Part shown: in pieces, positions 42,913 to 53,779 of the stretch
Position numbering within the stretch: position 1 is the stretch's first letter
How the letters are laid out: each line of letters starts with the position of its first letter
Source: Sepioteuthis lessoniana
Lineage: Eukaryota; Mollusca; Cephalopoda; Myopsida; Loliginidae
NCBI GenBank assembly: GCA_963585895.1
Contig: OY757911.1
Coordinates: 90,145,793 to 90,209,792, forward strand
Direction of reading: 5' to 3'
Length of the DNA stretch: 64,000 nucleotides
Made by a program: the position numbers and the translations under genes
The notes under the pieces: model-generated
The model's database searches: none
Seen by the model: only the letters and a program-made list of their open reading frames with translations
What the model was told of the DNA's origin: nothing

Positions 42913-43980
42913 ATTGGTCGTTTGGTGCTAAGGAAGATACTTAGTTGGGTCTCTACACACCAAGGACCAATATTAGCATTTGTATATCTGTGATATACTC
43001 AAACTGTATAAACGGAAAGAAAGACAGATTAAACATGCATGAATATTTAATATGTATTATATACAATATACATACCAATGGTATGTATGTATTTACCAAC
43101 CCCTCCACACGAACAGGATGTGACACAAGGTCAATCTTTAAACGGAGTTTAACTGGTTTGAATTCACAGTTTTCATTTTCCAAGACCGGTTGCCTTACTA
43201 AGGCTAAAGCACCAAGTCTCTCCCTACCTGGAAGGAGAATAATTGGATTCATACATTTCCCAAGGGTATTAGCGGTATATGAACTGCAAACTGCCTCGTC
43301 AAGGATTTGAACTCGGATTACCGCGTCCATTTCCAACGACGGTAACCGTATGGTTATTGTCGTTGATAACGGACACGGTGACCACAGGCACCTCTATACC
43401 AGTGGTATGAAAAAGGAAGATGACTCGAATCTATCCAAACAGATAGAAATATACACATGAGAAAACAAGAACAAACAGTATGTAGAAGGGGGTAAAAAAT
43501 GGAAAACGGCTTATTTCACATGTATGGATAATATAGCCGTGACGCTCCCTGTTCAAAGAACAGAAACAAATAGAGGTCGAAGATGGGTTTCTGGGTTGTC
43601 AGAAGGTCACCCCAACGGTCATGCCCATTCTTTAAGGGAGATAGTTATTTATTGTCTCCCTAAAATGCATTTTTCCACGATCTCGACTGAAAGAAAAGAA
43701 AATGAATTTCCCCGAAAAACGACAAAGGAAATTCTCATAAGCAGCCATTCAACTTTGTAAACCAAAGATGTAATATCTGATAAATATAGCGGATGAATGG
43801 AAACTATTGAGAATTGTTGATGATAGTGAAGATATTTTAGTCGAGTCCTCACTCTTCAAGGACATTTATTAGCATTAGTATATTCATGATATACTGACAC
43901 CGAACCCAACGGGAGGAAAGATAAGATAAATGTCTTTATACATACAATTCAATATATATTATACATGCAATACATATTCC
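42913..43980 (+). repeat. family F, copies 3-4, with SINE B inside
   Basis: 42913-43085 (gctaaggaagatacttagtt, accaatattagcatttgtat, ctgtgatatactcaaactgt) is interrupted by SINE B and continues at 43396 with caaacagtatgtagaaggg and aatatagccgtgacgctccc. Near 43845 the start of the family recurs (gacatttattagcattagta, ttcatgatatactgacac), suggesting a second copy in tandem. Class unknown. Confidence 0.7.
43086..43395 (-). repeat. SINE B, complete, 14-bp target duplication
   Basis: ataccaatggtatg (43072-43085) and ataccagtggtatg (43396-43409) match 13/14. It has the normal 3' end (ccaacccctccacacgaaca, gtcaatctttaaacgga) and a head with a short internal rearrangement (gttattgtcgttgataacgg repeated). 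310 bp. The 121- and 127-codon frames on either strand are shadows. Confidence 0.9.
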
Positions 43981-44621
43981 TGGTCGCCTGTCAACATGTA
44001 ACAGATGTTTGCTTTTAGGTCTTTCTTTTTTCTGTGGTTCACCCCGATTATCAACAGTAAAAGAAAAAAAAAGAAAAAAAAACGGATTCTGTTTATTATT
44101 CACACTATATAGTCTCTCGTTTTTTTTGTCCCGCCGTTACCGCACTAATATAAAAAAAAAAGTTTCGCTTATGACGTCAAACCATTTACTCAACGAAACG
44201 CTGAGAAAATAAATTTTTCACTTTTCTAACTACAAGTTTTTTACTTTCCATGATTTTTCTTTTTCTTATGTGACACGGAAATTTCTCTGTATTCAAAAGT
44301 AAATGTTTTAAAAGTTCTCTTGTCCTGAACTAATTCAATTAAAAAGAATTTAAATCCGAAGAAATTACATAGTGTAATTTGTAATCTCTATCCACAAATG
44401 TTACCATACAATATTTAGTTATATACCAGACGACTGGGGAACTAATTGAATTCCCATTGTAATAACAGTTCATGATGATATTGATTCTTTTATTTAGAAA
44501 AGAGGGAAGGGTTCTAATTAGTATATAGTCATGGGACTTGAAAACATAGAGAGAGAATGACGAATATAAACAAAAAGTATTTTAAAATTTCCGTTTAATA
44601 AATTTTTTTAATCAGATTTTC
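43981..44621. other. unassigned stretch
   Basis: AT-rich; no feature recognised. Confidence 0.4.
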
Positions 44622-44735
44622 CTTAGTCCCGTTGGTGGGTTTTAGAATACGACGACTGTGCCCCCTGCAGAGGGGTAAGACTCCTTCCAAAAGAAGTGTC
44701 CTGGGTATAACAATAAACTTCATCTCGTGGTGTGC
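44622..44735 (+). repeat. SINE C head fragment
   Basis: tagtcccgttggtgggtttt, tagaatacgacgactgtgcc, ctgcagaggggtaagactcc and gtgtcctgggtataacaata: the first ~110 bp of SINE C, cut off where family F begins. Confidence 0.75.
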
Positions 44736-44890
44736 TTCGTGCTAAGGAAGATAATTAGTCAAGCCCCCACTCACCAAGGACCTATATTATCCTCAGTATA
44801 TCCATGATAATCTCATACAGAATACAACAGAAGAAAAGATAAGATAAACGCATATGTACATACAAGAACAGTGTGCTGTCGCATGGGTTG
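44736..44890 (+). repeat. family F, 5' fragment
   Basis: gctaaggaagataattagtc, aaggacctatattatcctca, tatccatgataatctcatac and aaaagataagataaacgcat match the start of the other F copies. Confidence 0.7.
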
Positions 44891-45067
44891 TGACAGCCAG
44901 GTTAACTAGTCCAAAGATAAAGACTCTGAAGACATCATTAAGCCAACAGGTATATTTCTTAATGGAAAAAGTAAAAACTGAATAAGACAAAAACGGTATG
45001 CTTTAGGAGAAGGAAAAACAATAATTACAAATGAGAGAAGAAGCAGTAATAAAGCTTAAAGAGTCCT
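44891..45067. other. unassigned spacer
   Basis: Nothing recognised. Confidence 0.4.
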
Positions 45068-45440
45068 GAGTATTAATTTTATTGCGAACTTTTGTCCTCA
45101 TCTTGGTAGTTTTGTTGTTTTTCTCACAACGTTTCGGCCAAATTTCACCTCTGGCCATCTTCAGGTGATTAACCGCGACCTCGGATAGGAATGCTGAGTC
45201 TTGTAACCGTATCCCCAGTAATTACTGCCTTCCCTAGTTGTTGTCTATCGCACCAAGTTTTGACCGGCTTGGGTAGGAATTGAAACCGCTATCTTCTGAC
45301 AATGCTCACCTGGAACCGTAGAGACTCAACGCCTCTATCCACTGCGCCACGGGCCCCGAAGGTTAGATTTTTTGGTCTTATAAGTCCAATTATTTGTTCT
45401 CCTTATCTGGTCTTCCATATTCGGGTCGGTACCGAATTTG
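45068..45440 (-). repeat. SINE G (tRNA-derived), copy 2
   Basis: Minus strand: gggcccgtggcgcagtggat (A box TGGCGCAGTGG, perfect), ggtttcaattcctacc (B box), then gcagtaattactggggatac, gatggccagaggtgaaattt, ggccgaaacgttgtgag and caagatgaggacaaaagtt. Upstream of the head it continues with the same extra ~80 bp as copy 1. Confidence 0.88.
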
Positions 45441-45772
45441 TAATTGTCTTTTATTGGGAATCCTTTTGGAGATGAGTCTTCTTAATCTGAGAATTAATTT
45501 TATTGCGGACTTTTGTCCTCATCTTGGTAGGTTTTTGTTGTGCAATAGACAACTATGGAAGGCAGTAATTACTGGAGATACGGTTACAAGACTCAGCATT
45601 CCTATCCGAGGTCGTGGCTAATCACCAGAAGACGGCCAGAGGTGAAATTTGGCCGAAAAGTAAAGAGAAAAACAACAAAAAACTACCAAGATGAGGACAA
45701 AAGTCTGCAATAAAATTAATTCTCAGATTAAGAAGCCTCATCTCAAAAAGGATTCCCAATAAAAGACAATTA
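45441..45772. repeat. foldback of SINE G ends, 101-bp arms
   Basis: Arm 1 (45441-45541) and arm 2 (45672-45772) are near-perfect reverse complements (taattgtcttttattgggaa … ttcccaataaaagacaatta). Loop 45542-45671 is plus-strand SINE G body (gcagtaattactggagatac, gaggtgaaatttggccgaaa). Confidence 0.93.
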
Positions 45773-46135
45773 CTTAAAGAGTCCTGTTAAGCTAAGTGAA
45801 GAGGGTGGAGTTAAAGGAAACAAGGAATAAGGAAGGAGTTAAAGATATCAATGGAGAGATTGACCAGTAAAAGAACAAGGTAATGAAGACATGAAATGTT
45901 ACATTACAGGATAGACATTATATATATATAATATGTAAGTAAAATGTCCCAAGAAGAATGTAAAAGAAAAATACTGTTGATGCCAAGAATGACAGAGAGA
46001 GAGGAGAATGAAATAAAGGCTGGTCCGCGTGGCTACAGAGCGGAAATCGAGACCCATCGGACAATGGTGTTTAACTAAAAAAAGTCTCCCTTGAATTAAG
46101 GGTCACTAAAGGGCCAAAGTTAGGGCAGGACAAAC
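45773..46135. other. unassigned stretch
   Basis: AT-rich; no feature recognised. Confidence 0.4.
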
Positions 46136-46500
46136 ATTCAACCCTTTATTTACAAAATATACATACCAATCGCATTAAAAAGAAAGAATATATAAACGTG
46201 TCCCTACAATTAAACAATACACGATTTGTTTCATGAACAAGCAGTATGTAGAAGGGGTTCAAAAATAACAAAAAGTTTACCTGATAAGAGAAAGTAAAAT
46301 AGCCACATGGCTTTACCGTTCCCAGAGAACTCGACACAACGTATCTCTTAATCAAAGAACAGATGTAAAAGCGATCAAGAATGGGTTTCTGAAACAGTCG
46401 TGTGATACTCTATGAGACCTTCAATCCAAGGAATATGTCGATTTTTTAAGGAAGATAATTATCTATTATCTCTCTACACTTCGTAGCTGAGCTGTATCAA
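46136..46500 (+). repeat. family F, copy 5
   Basis: aaagaatatataaacgtgtc, tgaacaagcagtatgtagaa, ggggttcaaaaataac, aaatagccacatggctttac and cgttcccagag align with copies 1-4. Confidence 0.78.
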
Positions 46501-46574
46501 CTTTAAATGGCCACCAAAGAAATATGCTTGAGGTCAATGACTAGGGTCACGTGCTTCATTTTACTTTAATTCCT

Positions 46575-47441
46575 TTGCTCAGTCGGCTGGGGCTGTAGAA
46601 TACACGGACTGCTTCTCTGCAGAGGGGTAAGACAAGTGTCCTGGATATGACACTAAACAATCTGATGGTGAGGTTCCAGCAGTGCTGGAGCTTTGGGGAA
46701 TGCGGAGTACCCCTTCATTGCCATCGCTCCCAGGTCCACTCTGACCTGGAGTGGTAGCACCTGATAAGGGTCCTATCTATGGGTTAAATAGAACTAAACC
46801 GTGCTTCTTTCACTATACTAATTTTTGCATTTAAACTGCGTATTTATGCTAAACTGAATGGTTTAAAATAGAACTGTTTTGTCATTGGAACTGCGTACTA
46901 GTGATGAACTGAATTGCTCGAAATAGAACTGTTTTCGATGTCTAAACAGTGTAGTTATGCTGAACTGAATCATCTGAAATAAAACTGTTTGAAATTTAAC
47001 TCTGTGTATTTCTCTGTCAGCTGGGGCTGTAGAATACACTGACTGCACCTCTGCATCTGATAGGGCCCTATCTGTGGGTTAAATAGAACTAACAGCATAC
47101 TTATGCTAAAATGAATTGTTTGAGTAAACTGAATAGCTTGAAATAAAAATGTTTTTGACAATTAAACCGTACTTACATTTAAACTGCGTGCTTATGCTTA
47201 ACTGAATTATTTCAAATAGAACTGTTTTTCGACATTAAAACTGTATTTACACTTAATTGAATTGTTACATATAACTACTTAAATAGTTTGAAAAGGAAAT
47301 GTTTTTGACAATTAAACTATGTACTTATGCTAAACTGAATTATTTTCTATAGAACAGATTATTCACATAAAAATGGATTTGGCATTAAATAACCTACAAA
47401 GGTTGATATGCCATAAAACCAAACAAACCAAACCAACCAAA
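46575..47441 (+). repeat. SINE C1, complete, with internal partial second head
   Basis: Flanks actttaattcct (46563-46574) and cctttaattctt (47442-47453) match 10/12. It starts TTGCTCAGTCGGCTGG. A deleted second head lies inside at about 47012-47098 (ctgtcagctggggctgtaga joined directly to atctgatagggccctatct). Tail ggttgatatgccataaaacc then aaacaaaccaaaccaacc. 867 bp. Small minus frames are shadows. Confidence 0.9.
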
Positions 47442-47554
47442 CCTTTAATTCTTTACTCATTAGAAACCATTTACAGACAGTGATACATCGATACATTTTT
47501 TAAACATAGAACCAGAGATGGATTAACCATTAAGTAAAATAAGCACCTGCTTCG

Positions 47555-47705
47555 ACCATCAAGGAAAAAAAAGAGGGGGCATTAAAGAAAAAAAGAGGGG
47601 GCATCAGGGAAGAAGGAAGGAACATTAAAGAAAGAGGGGATATCAAAGAAAGCGAGAGCATCAAGGAAAAAAGAATGAGCAACAAGGAAAAAGGGGGCAC
47701 AACTG
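47555..47705. repeat. purine-rich minisatellite
   Basis: Repeats of about 25 bp on a theme of gggggcatcaaggaaaaaag (caaggaaaa, agagggg). Confidence 0.75.
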
Positions 47706-47774
47706 AGATTTTTCATCATCGGATTTACCAGAGAGCCTACAATGCAACTAAACCAAGTCCTCAAAAATGTGGCG

Positions 47775-47779
<5 letters not shown>

Positions 47780-47847
<68 letters not shown>
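47780..47847. repeat. (TA)n microsatellite
   Basis: Pure TA. Confidence 0.95.
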
Positions 47848-47848
<1 letters not shown>

Positions 47849-48289
47849 CATATAAAAGAAAAAAGCTTTTAAAATTACTGATATTTTTTTAAATAATATT
47901 TTTTTTTTTAAATAATATTAATTTCAGCAGACCCTATATTTTTTAAGTGTTAGATTTGCATCTTCAGACAAAGAATTAATGAGAAATTTCTAATGAAGAT
48001 TTGGAAAAAAACACAAAATTCCGGCCACCCCATCTCCCTACCACAAATTTAATTTCCATTTTTTTTTTTTTTTTTTTTCTCTTTAGATAAAAAAAAAAAG
48101 GAAATAAAATTTGGGTTTGGGAGATAGGGTGGTCGGAATTTTGTGGGTTTTTCTAAATCTTCATTTGAAATTTTTCATTATTCCTTTGTCTGAAGATGCA
48201 GATCTAACATTCAAAAAATATATAGGGTCTGCTGAAATAAATATTATTCCTGAAATATGAGTAATTTTTAAAGGTTTTTCTTTTATATG
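47849..48289. repeat. long foldback, ~200-bp arms
   Basis: Left arm 47849-48057 (catataaaagaaaaaagctt … ccggccaccccatctcccta … aatttcc) and right arm 48100-48289 (ggaaataaaatttgggtttg … gtctgaagatgcagatctaa … cttttatatg) are reverse complements, about 85% by eye, around a 42-bp spacer of T and A runs. No coding frame. Terminal CATATAAAAG/CTTTTATATG could be foldback-transposon ends; no clear target duplication. Confidence 0.92.
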
Positions 48290-48431
48290 AAATTAATTTA
48301 TCATTATTTCACACAGAATTCTCTTTTGGATTTTGAATTACATGGATATTGTAGAAAGAATATCTAAAAATAGAATTGTTCCCACCATCGGCTGACTTGG
48401 CGTTGGATAATATAAAGATATATATAAAATG

Positions 48432-48484
<53 letters not shown>
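48290..48484. other. AT-rich spacer with (TA)n
   Basis: TA run at about 48434-48481. A vestigial 'ttggcgttggataatataaa' resembles a SINE tail. Confidence 0.5.
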
Positions 48485-48485
<1 letters not shown>

Positions 48486-48960
48486 GGCCTTTATAAACGG
48501 AGTTCCCTGTTTTTCTCACGCCATCTGTCCCTATCGTCAATCGCTCCTGACAGGTTCTCGAGACAATACCCAGTGTCCGCACAGAACTGAAGTATGCAAA
48601 TCTTTTCTGGTCGGCCAACCTTCGTGCGTCCATGTGTAGAAGTCCATAAGAGAACGACCTTAATTCTCCAGCAGTGCATAACATGTCTTGCTAGTTTTAC
48701 TCGGATAGTTTGTGAGATGGGAGGTGAGGAGCCGCACGGCTGCTGTTTTTTTTGGGGGGGGGCTCCCAAAATTTGCTCAAAATACCACGCAGCATTTTTG
48801 TGTAATTGCTCTCTAGCTTCTTGTCTATATGTTTCGTTCCCGTCCAAGTGGTGCATCTGTACAGTATTACTGACACAGACACAGCTTGAAAGAAATCCCA
48901 TTCTATTTTATCAGATTTCCCTATGATCGATAACCTATTAATAGCAATCCATGCCTTCGT
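48485..48960 (-). mobile_element. LINE K2 3' end
   Basis: The minus frame 48491-48901 (136 codons) reads MHHLDGNETYRQEAREQLH, FEQILGAPPQKKQQP, then ARHVMHCWRIK and GRPEKICILQFCADTGYC, ending DRDRWREKN. The upstream coding segment continues frameshifted to about 48960. No RT motif. The 110-codon plus frame is its shadow. Confidence 0.8.
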
Positions 48961-50165
48961 TAATCCTTATTTTCACAGTTAAGTAATGATAATAATAATT
49001 GAAATTATCTGGCAAATATTTCAAATAAATTAATGATTTATTCTGAGTGGGGAGCACCAAAATTTTCTAAGAGCTGAGAGTCTCTACAGGACTTTATCCG
49101 GCCTTGCTTATGGCAATTCTACCAATTTTGCCGGAAAATTCCATGAAGACCAGTCCATAATTCTGTTTCTTCCTCAAATTCAAGAAACGTAAAAAAACAA
49201 AGAAAAATCAACAATTTAATTTTGACAAAAAATAAAAAGCTCTTTTTTACACCAAATTCGCGGCTCATAAAAAAAGAGATATTTGGATAAAAGCCGAAAA
49301 ATAGATAAAAGAAAAAAATAATCGGGGGATTCAAAAGTTTTGCAATATTTTAGTAACTCAGGTACAGTTCAGCAGCTCCAGACACTTTAGCCGAGGTCGT
49401 GAAGGAGACAAACCACGCTGGACTGAGCTCAGCTGATACTCTCCGAGTGTTACTCCCTTCGGAATCCACGGCTTTAGGCCAATCTGACATAGCTTGATAA
49501 TCGAAGTTATTGCAAATATTTTTTGGTTGCTTCCACGGCGTTATAGCCCAGTTTGAACTCATAAAACAAAAGTTCCTACTTTAGACTACATGGCACATAT
49601 ATTTGTTAGACTTTCAAATCACACACAGAGTGAAGCAATGCACAACGTATCAGCGCATCAACTACCATGATACTACCAACAATAGCGGGTACTTCTCATA
49701 GCTTGAACTGCTTCGATCACGTGATAGACGCGCCGCAAACTAGCCCTTTGTCATCTCTATAAAGTTCTCTGTCTTCCTGTCTGTCTGATTTCTCTACTTG
49801 TCCCACCAGATTCTTTCATTGACGATGTCAGGGTCATTTATTTATTACCAATTATGTTCGCAAAATTCTAGTCTAGCCATCCTGTCAGCGAGTCAGACCT
49901 TTTGACAATCTATCTTAAATTCTAAATTGTAAAGAAAATAAAATAATTAAAAAAAAGCATGGGAAAATTAACACTGAAAAATTTCACTTATGTTAACCAG
50001 TGTTAGAAATAAGACATATGTGCAATATAAAACGTGAGAGACACAGAATGTTTTGTAACTTTCTCCGTTATTTATCCTGTAAAAATCTTTTCTCCCTCAC
50101 AAATTTCAATGCAGGATCAAATTTGTGCAGGTATTAATAACATAGATATACTAAAGACTTTAATA
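48961..50165. other. unassigned 1.2-kb stretch
   Basis: No repeat family recognised. A 70-codon minus frame (49350-49562), MSSNWAITPWKQPKN…, lies in a slightly GC-richer part but has no known domain. With 39421-40080 this is the other plausible host-unique block. Confidence 0.35.
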
Positions 50166-50181
50166 GTAAGAAAGGAATTAT

Positions 50182-50468
50182 CATATTTACCAACCCCTCC
50201 GCTCGGGTAGGATATGACACAAGGTCAATTTTTAAGCGGAGTTTAACAGGTTTGAATTCAGAGTTTTCCTTCTCCTAGACTAGTTGCCTCACCAAGGCTG
50301 AAGAACCTAGTCTGCCCTACTATTTACCCATAGCTGGAGGGAGAATGATTGGATTCACACCTTTCCCAAGGGTATTAGTGCTATGTGAAATGCAATCAGT
50401 CTTGTTCAGGATTTGAACTCGAGTCACCGTGTCCATTTCCTACGACGATAACCATTACGGGCACCACG
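50182..50468 (-). repeat. SINE B, complete, perfect 16-bp target duplication
   Basis: gtaagaaaggaattat at 50166-50181 and 50469-50484. Minus-strand head gcccgtaatggttatcgtcg (A box), gactcgagttcaaatcctg (B box). 3' end ggaggggttggtaaatatg. 287 bp. Confidence 0.96.
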
Positions 50469-50496
50469 GTAAGAAAGGAATTATAAAGAGATTTAA

Positions 50497-50565
50497 GATT
50501 TTTTGCTTGGTTGTGTTTTATAGCACGTCAAACCTTTGTAGATTATCTAATGTCAAGGAACACCC
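50497..50565 (-). repeat. SINE A/C tail remnant
   Basis: tttatagcacgtcaaacctt and gtagattatctaatgtcaag is the reversed shared tail; no head. Confidence 0.6.
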
Positions 50566-50821
50566 TTTTTCTGGTTTCTTAAATTTTCTAATACTTTATT
50601 GTTTTAACCCCTTTTACTTTCACGTGAGAATTTAAATTTATATAGGTTTTCTCTTTTTTTTTTCTTTTTTTTTACAATAAACATAGACTGTTATCCATAT
50701 TTGCTGTTTTTTAACCTCAAATTAAACCTGCGGAGTCATCTGATGAGACGGAGAGTATAATGGTATTCTTCGCCGAAATAAATGTATAGTGACAAGTTTG
50801 AGTTTCCTTCTAATTGCATTG

Positions 50822-50860
<39 letters not shown>
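50566..50860. other. spacer ending in (TA)n
   Basis: No gene; TA run 50825-50860. Confidence 0.6.
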
Positions 50861-50861
<1 letters not shown>

Positions 50862-50862
<1 letters not shown>

Positions 50863-50995
50863 TTTTAAACGAATAGTTTGTAGGTAAAAATTCAAACAGG
50901 CCAGAACTCATTTGTTTACACACTGTTAAATGGTTTTGATATTGCTATCTAACACTAATAGTTTTATTTGCACACAGTTAAATGGTTTCAAGTTC
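50862..50995 (-). repeat. SINE C2 internal fragment
   Basis: Reversed C2 units (aactcatttgtttacacact, gttaaatggtttt) appear twice, left of the LINE at 50996. Confidence 0.75.
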
Positions 50996-51481
50996 AGTTC
51001 TTGATGATGAGGAAAATATCCGGAAAAAGCCAAGCAAGTGCTTTCAAACACCCCACAAAAAACAAAACGGAAGACATAGCAGACACATTAGCTGAGACAT
51101 TTTCAGCCAATTCTTCCCTCCAATCCAACAACTCCAATTCACATTTCCTTATTTTCAAAAACAACGCCGAGAAACAAAAACTCAACTTCAAGTCCAATTC
51201 TGAAAAATGCAACCAACCCTTTACACCAGAAGAAGCTATCGAAACATCACACAACACTGTAACCGACACAGATGAAATCCATTATGGATTTCTAAAATAT
51301 CTATCACAAAATTCACTCGACTACCTTCTGACAATATTCAATGATATCTGAATAAACAGTAAGTTCCCATAATCATGGAAAATAGCAACAATCATCCCTA
51401 TACCTAAGTTAGGAAGAGATAGCTCAAATCCAGCTTACTACCGCCCAATAGCACTGACTGGAGCGTATAGCCAACAAAAGG

Positions 51482-51829
51482 TTGGTCTGGTTTCTCGAGT
51501 TCAACACACTTATCACCAGTTCTCAATTGGGATTCAGAAAGCGGAGATCAACAATCGATCATGTAGTTAAATTGGAAATCTCCATAAGAGAGGCCAACAT
51601 CCAAAAACAACACTTTATAGCAATCTTCTTTGATCTGGAGAAGGCTTACGACACCACCTGGAGGTTTGGAATAATGAAAGACCTGCATAGCATGGGACTG
51701 CGAGGTAAATGGACCAACTTCATAAAGAGTTTTCTCTCTGACAGGAAATTCCGAGCCCGATCGAATCAGCCTTTTCTAATCTCCACAAGCTGGAAGAAGG
51801 AGTTCTCCAAGGGAATATTTTGTCAGTGA
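51482..51829 (+). pseudogene. LINE reverse transcriptase palm fragment
   Basis: 115 codons from a non-native Met. LGFRKRRSTIDHVVKLE (motif 2a region) is followed by IAIFFDLEKAYDTTWRFGIM (motif A with its catalytic D) and GLRGKWTNFIKSFLSDRKF. It shifts frame at both ends relative to the rest of the element. Confidence 0.82.
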
Positions 51830-53235
51830 CACTGTTCAATATAAAAATAAATAGCATCACAAAGTGTCTCGCCCCCTGAAATTGAGGATTACCTCAATGT
51901 TGACGACTTCTGCCTCACTTCCAGATACGAATTGCCCAGCGTCAACTGCAACAATGCATCCGGAAAATTACTCATTGGACAAACACAAATGGTTTCACAA
52001 TCTCCAAAAGCAAAATAGGATGCGTATATTTCTTTCAATTCAGGAAAATACCCAATGAGATTATGTAACTTGAAGATACATAAATTCTTGTTGTTAACGA
52101 ATATAAATTCCTTGTGGTTAAATTCGATAGGAAATTAACATTCATCCCCCACATAAAATATTTGAAAAACAAATCCATCCGAGCCCAACAACTTCTGCGA
52201 GTGGTCGCCTATACAGAATGGAGAGATGACCGACAAACGCTCCTTAAATTACACAGATCCCTTATCCGTTCAAAACTAGACTTTGCTTTTTTTTATCTAC
52301 AGATCAGCCAGGAGGTCCTACCTCAATCAGCTCGACCCTATACATCATTAAGGCCTAAAACAGGTTTTATAAGCTTTCAGAAGTTCTCCAGTTGATGGCC
52401 TATACGCTGAAGCCCATAAACACCCCTACAACTCAGATGTGAAAAATTGACTCTGCAATACTATACAAAACTAAAATCTTGCCCATCCAACCCAATTTAT
52501 AACTACATCTTCAACCCCAAATACGAGCAACACTTTGAAAAAAAGGAAAATCCATAAAACCCTTTGACCTTCGGATGAAATCTACTCTCAAAGAATCCAA
52601 TATCTCTCTAAATTGTATACATGAAAGCATCCTACCACAAACACAACCTTGGATCATTAAAAAAAAAACAAAGTGATCTTCAAACTGAATGAACTCCTTA
52701 AAACAAAAACCTATCCCATCACTTATCAGGAGAAATTTCACAATATCCTCCTACACCATCCTGACCACCAATAAGTCTTTACAGACGGCTTCAAGGACAA
52801 TGGCAAAACGGCTAGTGCAGCTGTTTTAGATAAAACGATTATCAAGAAAGCTCTTTCAACGAAAAGCTCCATCTTTACAACAGAAGCCCGTGCAAGAGAC
52901 CTAGCTCTCGACATCATCTCGAAAAGTAAACATAAGATATTTATCATATTTTCAGACTCACTCTGTCTTACTATCATTAAGAAATAAAGAAATTTGAGAA
53001 CCCTCTTATTAAACTGTTGTGTAGATTAGACTCAATGTCAAATTTTAAAGAAATAATTATATACTGTATCCTAAGTGACATTGGAGTGAGAGGAAATGAA
53101 AAAGCGGAGTCGGCAGTCAAATCGGCCTTAGATCTGACCCCCGACGAATATACTGAGCTGAAACCCACAATTAATAGATTTCTTCACTCAAAATGGCAAC
53201 AACGATGAAACAATAAAATCCACAATAAGCCCATT

Positions 53236-53535
53236 TTGGGAGAATGGAGACCAACTTTCAGAAAATCAAGAAGAGAACAAGGCATTATATCCCGATTGCA
53301 CATTGGTCATATAAAGCTTACTCAGTCTTTCATTCTGAAATTGGAACAACAACTGCAGTGTTTGACCTGTCAGACGCCTAGAACCATTGAACATATTCTC
53401 ATAAAATGTAGAGCTTTCGAGGTCATTAAAAAGCGATTTTTCAAAGTGAATAGTTTAATCGATTTGTTCAAGAAAGTCAAAATGGATGACGTTCTGTTCT
53501 TCTTGCGAGAGACAGGGTCGTACCAAAACATATGA
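53236..53535 (+). pseudogene. LINE C-terminal zinc-knuckle fragment
   Basis: 99 codons: GIISRLHIGHIKLTQSFILK, then CLTCQTPRTIEHILIKC (CCHC), then FFKVNSLIDLF, ending close to the normal stop. It follows the RNase H remnant 53017-53208 after a stop at 53206. Confidence 0.82.
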
Positions 53536-53544
53536 TGAATTGAA

Positions 53545-53702
53545 ACCAGTTAATCGTTTACAAACAAATGAAATCCTGCTTATCAAAAATTTTACCTACT
53601 AAGTATTCGTTTAGAAATCTTAGGTTGAACGTATATTGATATAAACAGAATTTGACGTTAAATAACCTACAATGGTTGATATGCCATAAAACCCAACCAA
53701 CC
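53545..53702 (+). repeat. SINE C2 3' fragment
   Basis: gtttacaaacaaatgaaatc and tacctactaagtattcgttt (C2 internal), then tttgacgttaaataacctac and ggttgatatgccataaaacc. Opposite in orientation to the C2 piece on the LINE's left. Confidence 0.78.
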
Positions 53703-53725
53703 AATCCAAAATCTCTATCTCTCTC

Positions 53726-53728
<3 letters not shown>

Positions 53729-53776
<48 letters not shown>
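53729..53776. repeat. (TA)n microsatellite
   Basis: Pure TA; small frames through it are artefacts. Confidence 0.95.

Positions 53777-53779
<3 letters not shown>

Larger units (their letters stand above)
50996..53535 (+). mobile_element. I/Jockey-type LINE with RT, RNase H and zinc knuckle, decayed
   Basis: The 2.5-kb plus-strand ORF2 remnant has, in order: a pre-RT segment (50968-51351, SQASAFKHPTKNKTEDIADT), PIPKLGRDSSNPAYYRPIAL (51395-51455), motif A FFDLEKAYDTTW (51629-51664), thumb region (52114-52395), RNase H with FTDG, TTEARA and FSDS (52775-52970) and GVRGNEKAE (53080-53107), then a C-x2-C-x7-H-x4-C knuckle (53359-53410). RT motif with YxDD is lost near 51890. It is 5' truncated and has many frameshifts. 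An RNase H domain points to the I or Jockey group. Confidence 0.85.

Noticed and set aside
42953-43336. 127-codon minus-strand gene and 121-codon plus-strand gene
   Set aside because: Both lie over a SINE B with clear target duplications; overlapping shadows.
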